64,000 bases of DNA from Microbacterium oleivorans (GTDB lineage Bacteria > Actinomycetota > Actinomycetes > Actinomycetales > Microbacteriaceae), in assembly GCF_001691565.1 (NCBI RefSeq), contig NZ_MAYO01000002.1:325376-389375 (forward strand), written 5' to 3'. The notes beneath the pieces were generated by a model. It did no database searches, was not told where the DNA came from, and was given only the letters and a program-made list of their open reading frames with translations. Shown here in pieces: positions 27,212 to 36,015 of this stretch; positions within the stretch are counted from its first letter, which is position 1; the number at the start of each line of letters is the position of its first letter. A program made the translations under genes and the position numbers.

Positions 27212-27253
27212 GAGCACGAGCGCGGGCACGGGCGCGGGCGCGAGCACGAGCGC
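27212..27253. repeat. Hexanucleotide tandem repeat (GRGCRC)7 upstream of truB
   Basis: Seven consecutive units of GRGCRC, varying only at the purine positions, end nine bases before the TAGGCT box of truB. The tract occupies the -35 region of the inferred truB promoter and could vary in length by slippage. Confidence 0.8.
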
Positions 27254-27275
27254 GCGCGAGCCTAGGCTGGAAGCC

Positions 27276-28169
27276 ATGCACCAGAGCCAGGCGAGCGGCG
27301 GGATCCTCCTCGTCGACAAGCCCGGCGGCGTCACGAGTCACGACATCGTCGCTCGCGCCCGCCGGGCGCTGAACACCCGCAAGATCGGCCACGCCGGAAC
27401 CCTCGATCCCATGGCGACGGGCCTCCTCGTCCTCGGCATCGGGCACGCGACCCGACTGCTGACGTACGTCGTCGGGCTCGACAAGACATACGAAGCGACC
27501 ATCCGGCTCGGTGCGACGACGGACTCCGACGACGCCGACGGCGTCGAGACGTCGACGACGGATGCCGGTGGTGTCGCCGACGACGCGATCCGGAGCGGCA
27601 TCCGCTCACTGACGGGGCCCATGGCGCAGGTGCCGAGCACGGTCTCGGCGATCAAGGTCGGCGGACGCCGCGCGTACGACTTGGCGCGGGCGGGGGAGCA
27701 GGTCGAACTGAAGGCCCGCGACGTCGTCGTGAGCCGGTTCGAGGTGCGGGAGATCCGCCGGGGCGACGCCGTCGTCGACGTCGACGTCGTCGTGGACTGC
27801 TCCAGCGGCACCTACATCCGGGCACTGGCACGGGACCTCGGCGCGGATCTCGGCGTCGGCGGTCACCTGACGGCCCTGCGGCGCACTCGCGTCGGTCCCT
27901 TCGACGTCGCCGACGCCGTCACCGAACTGACCCCCCAGGTGCCGTTGAAGGATGCCGCCGAGGTCGCGGCATCGCTTCTCGGCGCCTTCCCCGTCACCGC
28001 TGACGAGGCGCGCGACCTGCGGCACGGCAAGCGCCTGCTCGGCGCCGCCCGGCGCCTCGAGACGGAGACCCCCGCCGCGATCGCCCCGGATGGAGCGCTC
28101 GTCGGCATCGTCGGCCGTCGCGGCGACGACGTGAAGAGCCTCATGAACATGCCGGAGGAGCAGCCGTGA
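27276..28169 (+). CDS. truB: tRNA pseudouridine(55) synthase
   Basis: A 297-residue TruB, which makes pseudouridine 55 in tRNA. The catalytic aspartate lies in HAGTLDPMATGLL near residue 43; KTYEATIRLG, QVPSTVSAIKVGG and SGTYIRALARDLG follow. The ATG at 27276 is seven bases after TAGGCT (27263-27268); longer frames run through the repeat tract and are rejected. The stop overlaps the next gene by four bases. Confidence 0.95.
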   Translation: MHQSQASGGILLVDKPGGVTSHDIVARARRALNTRKIGHAGTLDPMATGLLVLGIGHATRLLTYVVGLDKTYEATIRLGATTDSDDADGVETSTTDAGGVADDAIRSGIRSLTGPMAQVPSTVSAIKVGGRRAYDLARAGEQVELKARDVVVSRFEVREIRRGDAVVDVDVVVDCSSGTYIRALARDLGADLGVGGHLTALRRTRVGPFDVADAVTELTPQVPLKDAAEVAASLLGAFPVTADEARDLRHGKRLLGAARRLETETPAAIAPDGALVGIVGRRGDDVKSLMNMPEEQP

Positions 28170-28534
28170 TCGCCGGGTTCACCGTCGTCCTCATCGCGGT
28201 CGCGTGCGCGGCGGGGCTGTTGTGCACCGTGCTGGGACTCGCAGGACGCCGCCCGAGCGACCTGTCAGTCGGGACCCAGGCGCTCATCCTGCTCCTGCTG
28301 ATCGTGCAGGTCGTGATCTCGATCATCGCTCCGTTGGCGGGCAATCCGCCCTCGGGCGACCCTCTCGAGTTCTGGGTCTACCTCGTCTCGGCCGTGCTGA
28401 TCCCGCCCGCCGCCGTCGTCTGGGCGCTCATCGAACGGAGCCGCTGGAGCACCGTCGTGATGGGGGTCGCGGCCTTCGCGATCGCGATCATGGTGTGGCG
28501 CATGAACGTCATCTGGACGATCCAGGTCGCCTGA
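28166..28534 (+). CDS. Small four-helix membrane protein
   Basis: An unrecognised 122-residue protein, almost entirely four membrane helices (about 2-24, 38-58, 65-88, 97-118). The GTG start overlaps the truB stop (GTGA), so translation is coupled. Its place between truB and ribF, together with the next gene, is reminiscent of conserved actinobacterial membrane gene pairs (integral membrane proteins of the ATP-synthase-I-like style). I cannot assign a function. Confidence 0.7.
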   Translation: MIAGFTVVLIAVACAAGLLCTVLGLAGRRPSDLSVGTQALILLLLIVQVVISIIAPLAGNPPSGDPLEFWVYLVSAVLIPPAAVVWALIERSRWSTVVMGVAAFAIAIMVWRMNVIWTIQVA

Positions 28535-28588
28535 GTCCGTGGGCCCCGCGGCGAGACCTGCACCGCGCGGCCGTAGGATTGAGGGGCC

Positions 28589-29050
28589 ATGCCTGAGATC
28601 GCGCCGACCCCGCCCGCTCCGTCGGCCGCATCCTCATCCCCGCGTCGGATGACCGGTGTCGGCCGTGTCCTCGTCGTCGTCTACGCGATCATGGCGCTGG
28701 GGGCGACGGGCCGCTCGTTCGTCCAGATCGTCCGTGAGTTCGACGACGCCCCCGTGGCGTACTCGCTGTCGGCGCTGTCCGCCCTCGTCTATATTCTGGC
28801 GACCCTCGCGCTGATCTTCAGCGCATCGGAGCGGTGGTACCGCGTCGCGTGGGCCGCCATCGTCTTCGAGCTCGTCGGCGTCCTCGTCGTCGGAACCCTC
28901 TCCTTGACTCATCCCGAGCTCTTCAACCACCCCACGGTGTGGTCGGGCTACGGCATCGGGTATGTGCTCATCCCGCTCGTCCTGCCCTTCCTGGGGCTCT
29001 GGTGGCTCATCACCCACCGGCGCGGACGCACGACGGACGGTGCCGCATGA
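28589..29050 (+). CDS. Small four-helix membrane protein
   Basis: An unrecognised 153-residue protein with a Pro/Ala/Ser-rich cytoplasmic N-terminus (1-20) and four membrane helices, the last ending WWLITHRRGR. The motif VWSGYGIGYVLIPLVLP resembles small actinobacterial integral membrane proteins found upstream of ribF. The ATG at 28589 has TAGGAT nine bases upstream and a GAGGGG, so it may have its own promoter. The stop overlaps the ribF start (ATGA). Confidence 0.7.
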   Translation: MPEIAPTPPAPSAASSSPRRMTGVGRVLVVVYAIMALGATGRSFVQIVREFDDAPVAYSLSALSALVYILATLALIFSASERWYRVAWAAIVFELVGVLVVGTLSLTHPELFNHPTVWSGYGIGYVLIPLVLPFLGLWWLITHRRGRTTDGAA

Positions 29051-30006
29051 TCGTGTTCCGCGACCCTGCTGAGATCGCCGCCGGGTTCGGTCCCAGCGTC
29101 GTCGCGATCGGCAAATTCGACGGCGTGCATTCCGGCCACCGCGCGGTCATCGATCGCGCCCGCGTGACGGCGACGGATGCCGGAGCCCGGGTCGTCGCGG
29201 TGACCTTCGACCGGAATCCCCTCAGCCTCCTGCGTCCCGACCGCTGTCCCGAATCCCTCGTGAGCGTCGACCAGAAGATCGCCCTGCTCCGCGACGCCGG
29301 CGTCGACGCGGTCCTCGTGCTCCGGTTCGACGAGGCGCTCGCGTCGCTTGCGCCCGAGACCTTCGCCGAGCGGATCCTCGTCGACGCCCTCGGCGCCGTC
29401 TGCGTCATGGTGGGTGCCGACTTCCGTTTCGGTCGCGGGGGAGCGGGCACGCCGGAGTTCCTGGTCGGCTTCGGGCGCGAGCACGGATTCACCGTCGACG
29501 TCGTCGGTGACGTGCAGGGAGGCGGGCGCCGCGTCTCGTCCACCTGGGTGCGCGAATTGCTCGCTGCCGGTCAGGTCGAGGACGCCGCGCGTCTGCTCGG
29601 ACGCCCGCATGCCGTCCGTGCCGAGGTCGTGCACGGACTCAAGCGGGGACGCGAACTCGGCTACCCGACCGCGAACCTCGCCGCCGCCGCGGAGGGGTTC
29701 ATCCCCGCCGACGGTGTCTACGCCGGCTGGCTGGTCGACGAGGGCACGGATGCCGGCGGTTACGCGCCGGCGACGCGGTACGCGGCCGCGATCTCGATCG
29801 GAACGAACCCCACGTTCGACGACGTGCCCGTCCGGCAGGTCGAGGCGTACGTCCTCGACGAGACGGGGCTCGACCTGTACGGCCACATCGTGCAGGTGCA
29901 GTTCGTCGCGCGTGTGCGCGGGATGGTCGCCTTCGAGGGCATCGAGGCGCTCATCGCGCAGATGGCTGCGGACGTCGCCGACGTCCGTGCCGCGCTGCGA
30001 TCCTGA
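29047..30006 (+). CDS. ribF: Bifunctional riboflavin kinase/FAD synthetase
   Basis: A 319-residue RibF making FMN and FAD. The N-terminal adenylyltransferase domain has GKFDGVHSGHRAV (residues about 22-34) and VSSTWVRELLAAG. The C-terminal kinase domain has GRELGYPTANL, DGVYAGWLVD and SIGTNPTFDD, the last holding the catalytic and Mg-binding residues. It is translationally coupled to the preceding membrane gene. It closes the nusA to ribF cluster. Confidence 0.95.
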   Translation: MIVFRDPAEIAAGFGPSVVAIGKFDGVHSGHRAVIDRARVTATDAGARVVAVTFDRNPLSLLRPDRCPESLVSVDQKIALLRDAGVDAVLVLRFDEALASLAPETFAERILVDALGAVCVMVGADFRFGRGGAGTPEFLVGFGREHGFTVDVVGDVQGGGRRVSSTWVRELLAAGQVEDAARLLGRPHAVRAEVVHGLKRGRELGYPTANLAAAAEGFIPADGVYAGWLVDEGTDAGGYAPATRYAAAISIGTNPTFDDVPVRQVEAYVLDETGLDLYGHIVQVQFVARVRGMVAFEGIEALIAQMAADVADVRAALRS

Positions 30007-30052
30007 CGGGGTTCCCCGTCGGTCCTGCGCGGCCGAACCGTCGGGAGGGTCG

Positions 30053-30763
30053 TCAGTACGACGTGTCGTCGACCGCGCCGGTCGCTGCGGCCCCGGCATC
30101 CACTCGACGTGCCTCGCCGAGGATGACGGCGCTGCCGCTCGTGCCCAGGCGCGTGGCACCCGCCTCGATCATGGCGAGCGCGTCGGCGTAGCTGCGGACG
30201 CCGCCGGATGCCTTCACCTCGACGCCCGCGCCGACGGTGCGACGCATGAGTTCGACGTGGGGGACCGTCGCGCCGCCGCCGGCGAAACCGGTGGAGGTCT
30301 TGACGAAGTGCGCGCCGCCCGCCTCGGTGAGGCGGCTGCCCCGCTCGATCTGCTCGTCGTCGAGGAGGGCGGTCTCGAGGATCACCTTCGTGACATGTCC
30401 CTGCGCGGCCTCGACGACGGCCGCGATGTCGGCGACGACGACGTCGTCGAAGCCCGAGCGCAGTGCGCCGATGTTGATGACCATGTCGACCTCGGCGGCG
30501 CCGTCGGCGAGGGCCTGCCGGGTCTCGGCGACCTTGGCTGCGGTGGACGTCGTGCCATGGGGGAAGCCGATCACGGTGCCGACGGCCACGCCGGTGCCGG
30601 CGAGGCGCTCGACCGCGTGCGGGATGTCGCTGGGACGCACGCACACGCTGAAGACGCCCCACTCCGCCGCGATGTCGAGTTCGGCGTCGACGTCGGCCCG
30701 GGTGAGCTCGGGCTTCAGGATCGCGTGGTCGATGGTGGCGGCGAGTTCGCGTTCGGTGGGCAT
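30053..30763 (-). CDS. deoC: Deoxyribose-phosphate aldolase
   Basis: A 236-residue class I aldolase that cleaves 2-deoxyribose 5-phosphate to glyceraldehyde 3-phosphate and acetaldehyde in nucleoside salvage. The Schiff-base lysine is in HFVKTSTGF and the proton-relay lysine in VEVKASGGVRS. The N-terminus TIDHAILKPELT is canonical. The ATG at 30763 is clear. The C-terminal GAVDDTSY ends in tyrosine, the residue that takes part in catalysis in E. coli DeoC. It stands alone between ribF and a helicase gene. Confidence 0.94.
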   Translation of the reverse strand: MPTERELAATIDHAILKPELTRADVDAELDIAAEWGVFSVCVRPSDIPHAVERLAGTGVAVGTVIGFPHGTTSTAAKVAETRQALADGAAEVDMVINIGALRSGFDDVVVADIAAVVEAAQGHVTKVILETALLDDEQIERGSRLTEAGGAHFVKTSTGFAGGGATVPHVELMRRTVGAGVEVKASGGVRSYADALAMIEAGATRLGTSGSAVILGEARRVDAGAAATGAVDDTSY

Positions 30764-30989
30764 GGTTCCCAGCGTACGCGCCCAGCCAGGACGCGACGTG
30801 TGCCGCGGTTCGGAGGCGCTAGACTGGGGGAGAAGGATCCTTCCGTCGCCGCAGCTCGCAGAAGCGAGTACCCGCAGCCGGGGGATCCGGGGAACACATT
30901 CGCACCGCGGTCCTTCCGTCGCGGTCCCGTAAGACCGTCGTCATCGACGGCCATCGCCGGCATCCGCCGGTGTCACGCTCAGGAGGAGC

Positions 30990-33146
30990 ATGCCGACCAC
31001 GGCAGCCACCGCCCCCAAGACCGCCGCTCGGCGTCGTCGGGGCTCATCGTCGCGTCGAGACGACGAAGCACCCCTCATCCCGATCCTCGCCCGCAAGGTC
31101 CGCGAGGTCGAAGCCAAGGCGCAGCGCGGAAAGCTGGGGCCCACCAACCGGGTCAAGTTCCAGGTCATCGCCTTCCTCGTCCGCGAGGAGCGTGCGCGCG
31201 TCAAGGCAGCGACCGACATCGCTGACGGTGCCCGGGCCGAGTTGCTGAAGCGGCTCGACGGCGTCGCGACCATCCTCGCCAAGACCGCCGCCCGCGACAC
31301 CTCGCTCATCCAGCTGCTCGAGGTCGATCAGGCGACGTCGCCGGTCGCCCGACGCATGCGGCGCGACTGGCTCATCGAGTCCGGCGCCGACCTCCCCGAA
31401 GACGAGCTGATCATCACCGACGCGAAGCCCGCACAGGCTCCCGTCGTTCCCGAAGGCGTCGCCGACCGCCAGGTCGTGCCGCCGCAGATCGAGGCGCGCA
31501 AGGAGTCGAACCCCTTCCTCGCTCCTGACGCCGCGCTGCGCGATGCCGGACCGACGCCGCGTCGTCGCCTCGACGGCTGGGAACTCATGGGCCCTCTGTA
31601 CAAGGCATTCGAGACCGGCGCCGGCGGCGGAGCAGCCTCGATGGAGCTTCCGCCCGTGCCCGAGTTCGATCGACTCTCGCCCAAGGGCCTCGACGTCATG
31701 CCCCACCAGTCGAGGTTCCTCGAATCCGTCCGTGCCGGGCACCGCAGCTTCCTGCTCGCCGATGAGCCGGGTCTCGGCAAGACGGCGCAGTCGGTGCTCG
31801 CGGCATCCGTCGCCGACGCCTACCCGCTCCTGGTCGTCGTGCCCAACGTCGTGAAGATGAACTGGGCCCGCGAGGTCGAGCGGTGGACGCCGCAGCGCCG
31901 CGCCACGGTCATCCTGGGCGACGGAGAGACGATGGACGCCTTCGCGGACGTCTTCATCGTCAACTACGAGATCCTGGATCGTCACCTCGCCTGGCTCGGC
32001 TCCATCGGGCTGAAGGGCATGGTCGTCGACGAGGCGCACTTCATCAAGAACCTGACCTCGCAGCGCTCGCGGAACGTGCTCGCCCTCGCCTCGCGCATCC
32101 GCGAGCAGGTGCGCGATCCCCTTCTGCTGGCTCTCACCGGAACCCCGCTCATCAACGACGTCGAGGACTTCGACGCCATCTGGCGCTTCCTCGGCTGGAC
32201 GAACGGCGAGAAGCCCGGGCCCGAGCTCATGGCGCGGCTCGACGAGACGGGGCTCACCCCCGCCGACAAGGCGTTCTACCCTGAGGCGCGCTCCGCCGTG
32301 ATCTCGATGGGCATCGTTCGTCGCAAGAAGAAGGACGTCGCCGCCGACCTGCCCGACAAGCTCGTCGCCGACCTCCCCGTCGAGCTGGACGACGAGTACG
32401 GTCGCTCCATCCGCGCCGCCGAGCGTGAGCTCGGCGAACGCCTGGCGGCGAAGTACCGCCGGATCATCGAGGCCCGCGGCGACCGCGTCGTCCGCGGCGA
32501 GGCCGACGAGGACATCGTGCGTCTCGTCGCTCACGGCGAGCTCGAAGAGGCCAAGGCCGCAGGCAGCGGCTCCGAGAACGTCTTCACGATGGTCCGCCGC
32601 ATCGGTCAGGCGAAGGCGCAGCTGGCCGCCGACTACGCCGTGCAGCTGCAGCGGTCGGTCGGCAAGGTCGTGTTCTTCGCGAAGCACATCGACGTGATGG
32701 ATGCCGCGGAGGCGCACTTCGCGTCGGCGGGGCTCCGGACCGTCTCGATCCGCGGCGACCAGACGACGCCCGTCCGCCAGCAGGCGATCGACGCCTTCAA
32801 CGGCGAGCCGGACGTCGCGATCGCGGTCTGCTCGCTGACCGCGGCCGGTGTCGGCCTGAACCTGCAGGCGGCCTCGAACGTCGTCCTCGCCGAGCTCAGC
32901 TGGACCGCGGCGGAGCAGACCCAGGCGATCGACCGCGTGCACCGCATCGGTCAGGACGAGCCGGTCACCGCATGGCGCATCATCGCCGCGCACACGATCG
33001 ACACCAAGATCGCCGAGCTCATCGACAGCAAGGAGGGGCTCGCGCAGCGCGCCCTCGACGGGGATGCGGTCGACCCGACCTCGAGTGACTCCGTGCAGCT
33101 GTCGGCCCTGATGCATCTGCTCCGGCAGGCCCTCGGCGCCGCCTGA
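30990..33146 (+). CDS. SNF2-family DEAD/H helicase-like ATPase
   Basis: A 718-residue SNF2-type DNA translocase. The N-terminal 200 residues are charged and helical without recognised domain. The ATPase core starts near residue 235: Walker A DEPGLGKT, DEAH box VVDEAHFIKN, motif III LTGTPLIND, and helicase C-terminal motifs GVGLNLQAASNVV and QAIDRVHRIGQ. The closest style is the SMARCAL1/RapA-like group; it probably remodels DNA or protein-DNA complexes. ATG 30990 has AGGAGGAG directly upstream. The roughly 150-base leader after a TAGACT box at 30820 has local hairpins but no motif I can name. Confidence 0.85.
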   Translation: MPTTAATAPKTAARRRRGSSSRRDDEAPLIPILARKVREVEAKAQRGKLGPTNRVKFQVIAFLVREERARVKAATDIADGARAELLKRLDGVATILAKTAARDTSLIQLLEVDQATSPVARRMRRDWLIESGADLPEDELIITDAKPAQAPVVPEGVADRQVVPPQIEARKESNPFLAPDAALRDAGPTPRRRLDGWELMGPLYKAFETGAGGGAASMELPPVPEFDRLSPKGLDVMPHQSRFLESVRAGHRSFLLADEPGLGKTAQSVLAASVADAYPLLVVVPNVVKMNWAREVERWTPQRRATVILGDGETMDAFADVFIVNYEILDRHLAWLGSIGLKGMVVDEAHFIKNLTSQRSRNVLALASRIREQVRDPLLLALTGTPLINDVEDFDAIWRFLGWTNGEKPGPELMARLDETGLTPADKAFYPEARSAVISMGIVRRKKKDVAADLPDKLVADLPVELDDEYGRSIRAAERELGERLAAKYRRIIEARGDRVVRGEADEDIVRLVAHGELEEAKAAGSGSENVFTMVRRIGQAKAQLAADYAVQLQRSVGKVVFFAKHIDVMDAAEAHFASAGLRTVSIRGDQTTPVRQQAIDAFNGEPDVAIAVCSLTAAGVGLNLQAASNVVLAELSWTAAEQTQAIDRVHRIGQDEPVTAWRIIAAHTIDTKIAELIDSKEGLAQRALDGDAVDPTSSDSVQLSALMHLLRQALGAA

Positions 33147-33241
33147 CGCCGCTCCGCTGGCAGGGGATGCCGCCGCGACGCTAGTGTCGTGGAGGCAGCG
33201 TCGCCCCCGAGCATCAACCCGAAATCACCTAAGGACCACCC

Positions 33242-34270
33242 ATGAAGATCGGTATCCTCACGAGCGGCGGCGACTGTCCCGGACTCAACGCGGTCATCCG
33301 GGGCATCGTGCTGAAGGGCACGACCACCTACGACATCGAGTTCGTGGGCATCCGCGACGGGTGGCGCGGCGTGGTCGACGGTGACTTCTTCCCCCTGACC
33401 CGTCACGAGGTGAAGGGGCTGTCGAAGGTCGGCGGCACGATCCTCGGGACGAGCCGCACCAACCCCTACGAGGGGCCGCGCGGCGGCGCCGAGAACATCT
33501 CCAAGACGATGTACGGGCACCGCCTCGACGGCATCGTCGCGATCGGCGGCGAGGGTACGCTCGCTGCGGCCGACCGGCTCCACAAGGACGGCATCAACGT
33601 CCTCGGCGTGCCCAAGACGATCGACAACGATCTTCACGCGACCGATTACTCGTTCGGGTTCGACACCGCGGTGAACATCGCCACCGAGGCGATGGACCGG
33701 CTGCGCACCACGGGCGACTCGCACCAGCGCTGCATGGTCGCCGAGGTCATGGGGCGCCACGTCGGGTGGATCGCCCTGCATTCGGGCATCGCATCGGGAG
33801 CCCACGTCATCTGCATCCCCGAGGTGCCGATGTCGATCGACGACATCGCCGAGCAGGTCACCAAGGCGCACGACCGCGGTCGCGCACCTCTCGTCGTCGT
33901 CTCCGAGGGCTTCAAGCTCACCGGCATGGAGGAGGCCTTCAGCGACAAGGGTCTCGACGCCTTCAACCGCCCCCGTCTCGGCGGCATCGGCGAGATCCTC
34001 GCGCCCGAGATCGAACGCATCACGGGCATCGAGACTCGCTCGACGGTTCTCGGCCACATCCAGCGCGGCGGATCGCCCTCGGGCTTCGACCGCGTGCTCG
34101 CGACTCGTCTCGGCCTGCACGCCGCCGACGCCATCGTCGACGGCGCCTGGGGTCAGATGGTCGCCATGCAGGGCACCGAGATCGTCCGCGTCCCCTTCGC
34201 CGAGGCGCTCGGATCGCTCCACACCGTTCCCCTGCACCGGTACGAAGAAGCCGCCGCGCTGTTCGGCTGA
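33242..34270 (+). CDS. pfkA: 6-phosphofructokinase, ATP-dependent actinobacterial type
   Basis: A 342-residue group III phosphofructokinase. TSGGDCPGLNAVIRG is the nucleotide loop. The phosphoryl-donor switch reads GGEGT with glycine at 105, the ATP-type residue; PPi-dependent actinobacterial enzymes have aspartate there. Lys125 in PKTIDND is the residue typical of the PPi/mixed lineage, as in Streptomyces PfkA. Further motifs are MGRHVGWIAL and IQRGGSPSGFDR. The ATG at 33242 is preceded by AAGGACC. It is the committed step of glycolysis. Confidence 0.93.
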   Translation: MKIGILTSGGDCPGLNAVIRGIVLKGTTTYDIEFVGIRDGWRGVVDGDFFPLTRHEVKGLSKVGGTILGTSRTNPYEGPRGGAENISKTMYGHRLDGIVAIGGEGTLAAADRLHKDGINVLGVPKTIDNDLHATDYSFGFDTAVNIATEAMDRLRTTGDSHQRCMVAEVMGRHVGWIALHSGIASGAHVICIPEVPMSIDDIAEQVTKAHDRGRAPLVVVSEGFKLTGMEEAFSDKGLDAFNRPRLGGIGEILAPEIERITGIETRSTVLGHIQRGGSPSGFDRVLATRLGLHAADAIVDGAWGQMVAMQGTEIVRVPFAEALGSLHTVPLHRYEEAAALFG

Positions 34271-34280
34271 GCCGAGCCGC

Positions 34281-35234
34281 GTGACGACTGCGACTCCTTC
34301 AGCCCCGGCATCCGTCGGCCCCGCCCTCCTGGCGGCGGTGTCCGTCGGCGTTCTCACCGCCGTCCAGGCCCGCATCAACGGGCAGCTCGGCCTACGCCTC
34401 GAGCACGCGATGGCCGCGGCCGTCGTCTCATTCGCGAGCGGACTGCTCCTGATCGCGCTCATCAGCGTTCTGACGCCCGCCGGCCGGCGAGGCGCGACCA
34501 CTCTGGCCCGCGGCATCCGCGATCACACGATTCCCTGGTGGATGCTGGTAGGCGGCGCAGCCGGCGCGTTCACCGTCGGTACGCAGAGCTTCGCCGTCGG
34601 CATCGTCGGGGTGTCGCTGTTCACCGTGGGGATCGTGGCCGGGCAGACCGTGGGCGGGCTCCTGTTCGACCGGATCGGATTCGGCCCCGGGGGCGTCGTG
34701 GCGGTCACGGTGCCGCGGTTGGTCGGCGGAGCGCTCGCGCTGGCAGCCGTGGCCGTCGTGCTGATAGCCGGGGACGGTCTGGCGGGAGTCCCGGTGTGGA
34801 TGGTGATCCTGCCGGTGTTCGTCGGCGTCGGCCTCGCATGGCAGCAGGCCACCAACGGTCGGCTGCGCGCCCGCGTCGGGACGCCCCTGACGGCCACGCT
34901 CGTCAACTTCATCGTCGGCACCGTCATCCTCACGGTGCTCGCTGTCGTCGTCACGGTCGTCAGCGGACCGCCCGCGACGCCCCCGGGGGAGCCGTGGCTC
35001 TACCTCGGAGGCGTCCTGGGCGTCACCTACATCGTGATGTCCGCCGCAATCGTCGCTCGGACCGGCGTGCTGCTGTTCGGCCTGGCGGCGGTCTCGGGCC
35101 AGCTCGTCTCCTCGCTGGCCCTCGACGCCGTGTGGCCTGCGCCGGCGGGCCCCGGACTCCTCGTCGAAGCGATCACGGTCGTGATCGGCCTCGCGTCGGT
35201 GTCCGTCGCGGCCTTCTGGCGCGTGCGGCGCTGA
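34281..35234 (+). CDS. YdcZ-family (DUF606) DMT transporter
   Basis: A 317-residue membrane protein with ten predicted helices made of two five-helix halves, each opening with a motif like LTAVQARINGQLG and LAWQQATNGRLRARVG, the internal repeat of the YdcZ branch of the drug/metabolite transporter superfamily. Substrates of the family are unknown. The GTG at 34281 is 10 bases after pfkA, so read-through from pfkA is likely. It converges on msrB. Confidence 0.85.
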   Translation: MTTATPSAPASVGPALLAAVSVGVLTAVQARINGQLGLRLEHAMAAAVVSFASGLLLIALISVLTPAGRRGATTLARGIRDHTIPWWMLVGGAAGAFTVGTQSFAVGIVGVSLFTVGIVAGQTVGGLLFDRIGFGPGGVVAVTVPRLVGGALALAAVAVVLIAGDGLAGVPVWMVILPVFVGVGLAWQQATNGRLRARVGTPLTATLVNFIVGTVILTVLAVVVTVVSGPPATPPGEPWLYLGGVLGVTYIVMSAAIVARTGVLLFGLAAVSGQLVSSLALDAVWPAPAGPGLLVEAITVVIGLASVSVAAFWRVRR

Positions 35235-35247
35235 GCGCCGCGGTCGA

Positions 35248-35658
35248 TCAGGACTCGTCGCCCTTCGGGGTGAACGAGAGCGACAGCGAGTTCATGCAGT
35301 AGCGGTCGCCCGTGGGGGTGCCGAATCCGTCGGGGAACACGTGCCCCAGGTGCGAACCGCAGTTGGCGCAACGCACCTCGGTGCGCACCATGCCGTGGCT
35401 GTTGTCCTCGATCAGTTCGACGGCCTCAGGACGGACCGACTCGTAGAAGCTCGGCCAGCCGCAGTGCGAATCGAACTTCGTGCCGCTCTGGAACAGCTCC
35501 GACCCGCAGGCAGCGCAGGTGTAGAACCCCGCGCGATCCTCGTCGAGGAGTTCGCCGGTCCACGCCCGCTCGGTTCCTGCCTGCCGCAGGACGGCGTACT
35601 GCTCAGGGGTGAGCTCCTCACGCCACTGCTCGTCGGTCTTCTCCACGCGATAGCTCAT
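35248..35658 (-). CDS. msrB: Peptide-methionine (R)-S-oxide reductase
   Basis: A 136-residue MsrB. Structural zinc is bound by CAACG and CANCG; the catalytic cysteine is in GDRYCMNSLSL, and the substrate-pocket histidine in GSHLGHVFPDG. It repairs the R epimer of methionine sulfoxide with thioredoxin. ATG 35658 has GGAAGGAAG shortly upstream. It is a single gene; msrA is not in the window. Confidence 0.95.
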   Translation of the reverse strand: MSYRVEKTDEQWREELTPEQYAVLRQAGTERAWTGELLDEDRAGFYTCAACGSELFQSGTKFDSHCGWPSFYESVRPEAVELIEDNSHGMVRTEVRCANCGSHLGHVFPDGFGTPTGDRYCMNSLSLSFTPKGDES

Positions 35659-35745
35659 GTGTTCTTCCTTCCCTCGTCCTATTCAACCGGACGAACCGCC
35701 CGGATGTTCCGCGGTGTCGCTCGATGACGGTCGTACGGTGGGGGA

Positions 35746-36006
35746 GTGCCCCTTTCCGACCGCGACCGCGCCATCCTCGACTTCGAGACGCTGTGGCACG
35801 GGCACTCGGGTGCGAAGGAGGAGGCACTCCGAGCCGAACTGTCGCTGACGCCCGCGCGGTACTACCAGCTCCTCGGCCGCATCCTCGATTCGGCGGATGC
35901 CGTCGCCCACGATCCGGTGCTCGTTCACCGGCTCCAGCGTCTCCAGGCCGCGCAGGAGCGCGAGCGGCGCAACCGCGCCAGGATCCTCCCGGCCTCGGCC
36001 CGGTAG
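35746..36006 (+). CDS. DUF3263 protein
   Basis: An 86-residue actinobacterial protein of the DUF3263 family, with the helical signature ILDFETLWHGHSGAKEEA and LTPARYYQLLGRIL. The second motif looks like a helix-turn-helix, so DNA binding is plausible but unproven. The GTG at 35746 lies six bases after TACGGT (35734-35739). In many actinobacteria it precedes the LytR_C-domain gene and a cold-shock gene, as here. Confidence 0.87.
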   Translation: MPLSDRDRAILDFETLWHGHSGAKEEALRAELSLTPARYYQLLGRILDSADAVAHDPVLVHRLQRLQAAQERERRNRARILPASAR

Positions 36007-36015
36007 GATCCTCGG

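Noticed and set aside
27174..27275. Longer truB start at 27174
   Set aside because: It would translate the inverted-repeat arm and the hexamer tract; the TAGGCT box at 27263-27268 places transcription start at about ATG 27276.
30810..30989. The long leader of the SNF2 helicase gene as a riboswitch
   Set aside because: There are only local GC-rich hairpins and no conserved motif I can name; the length alone is not enough.
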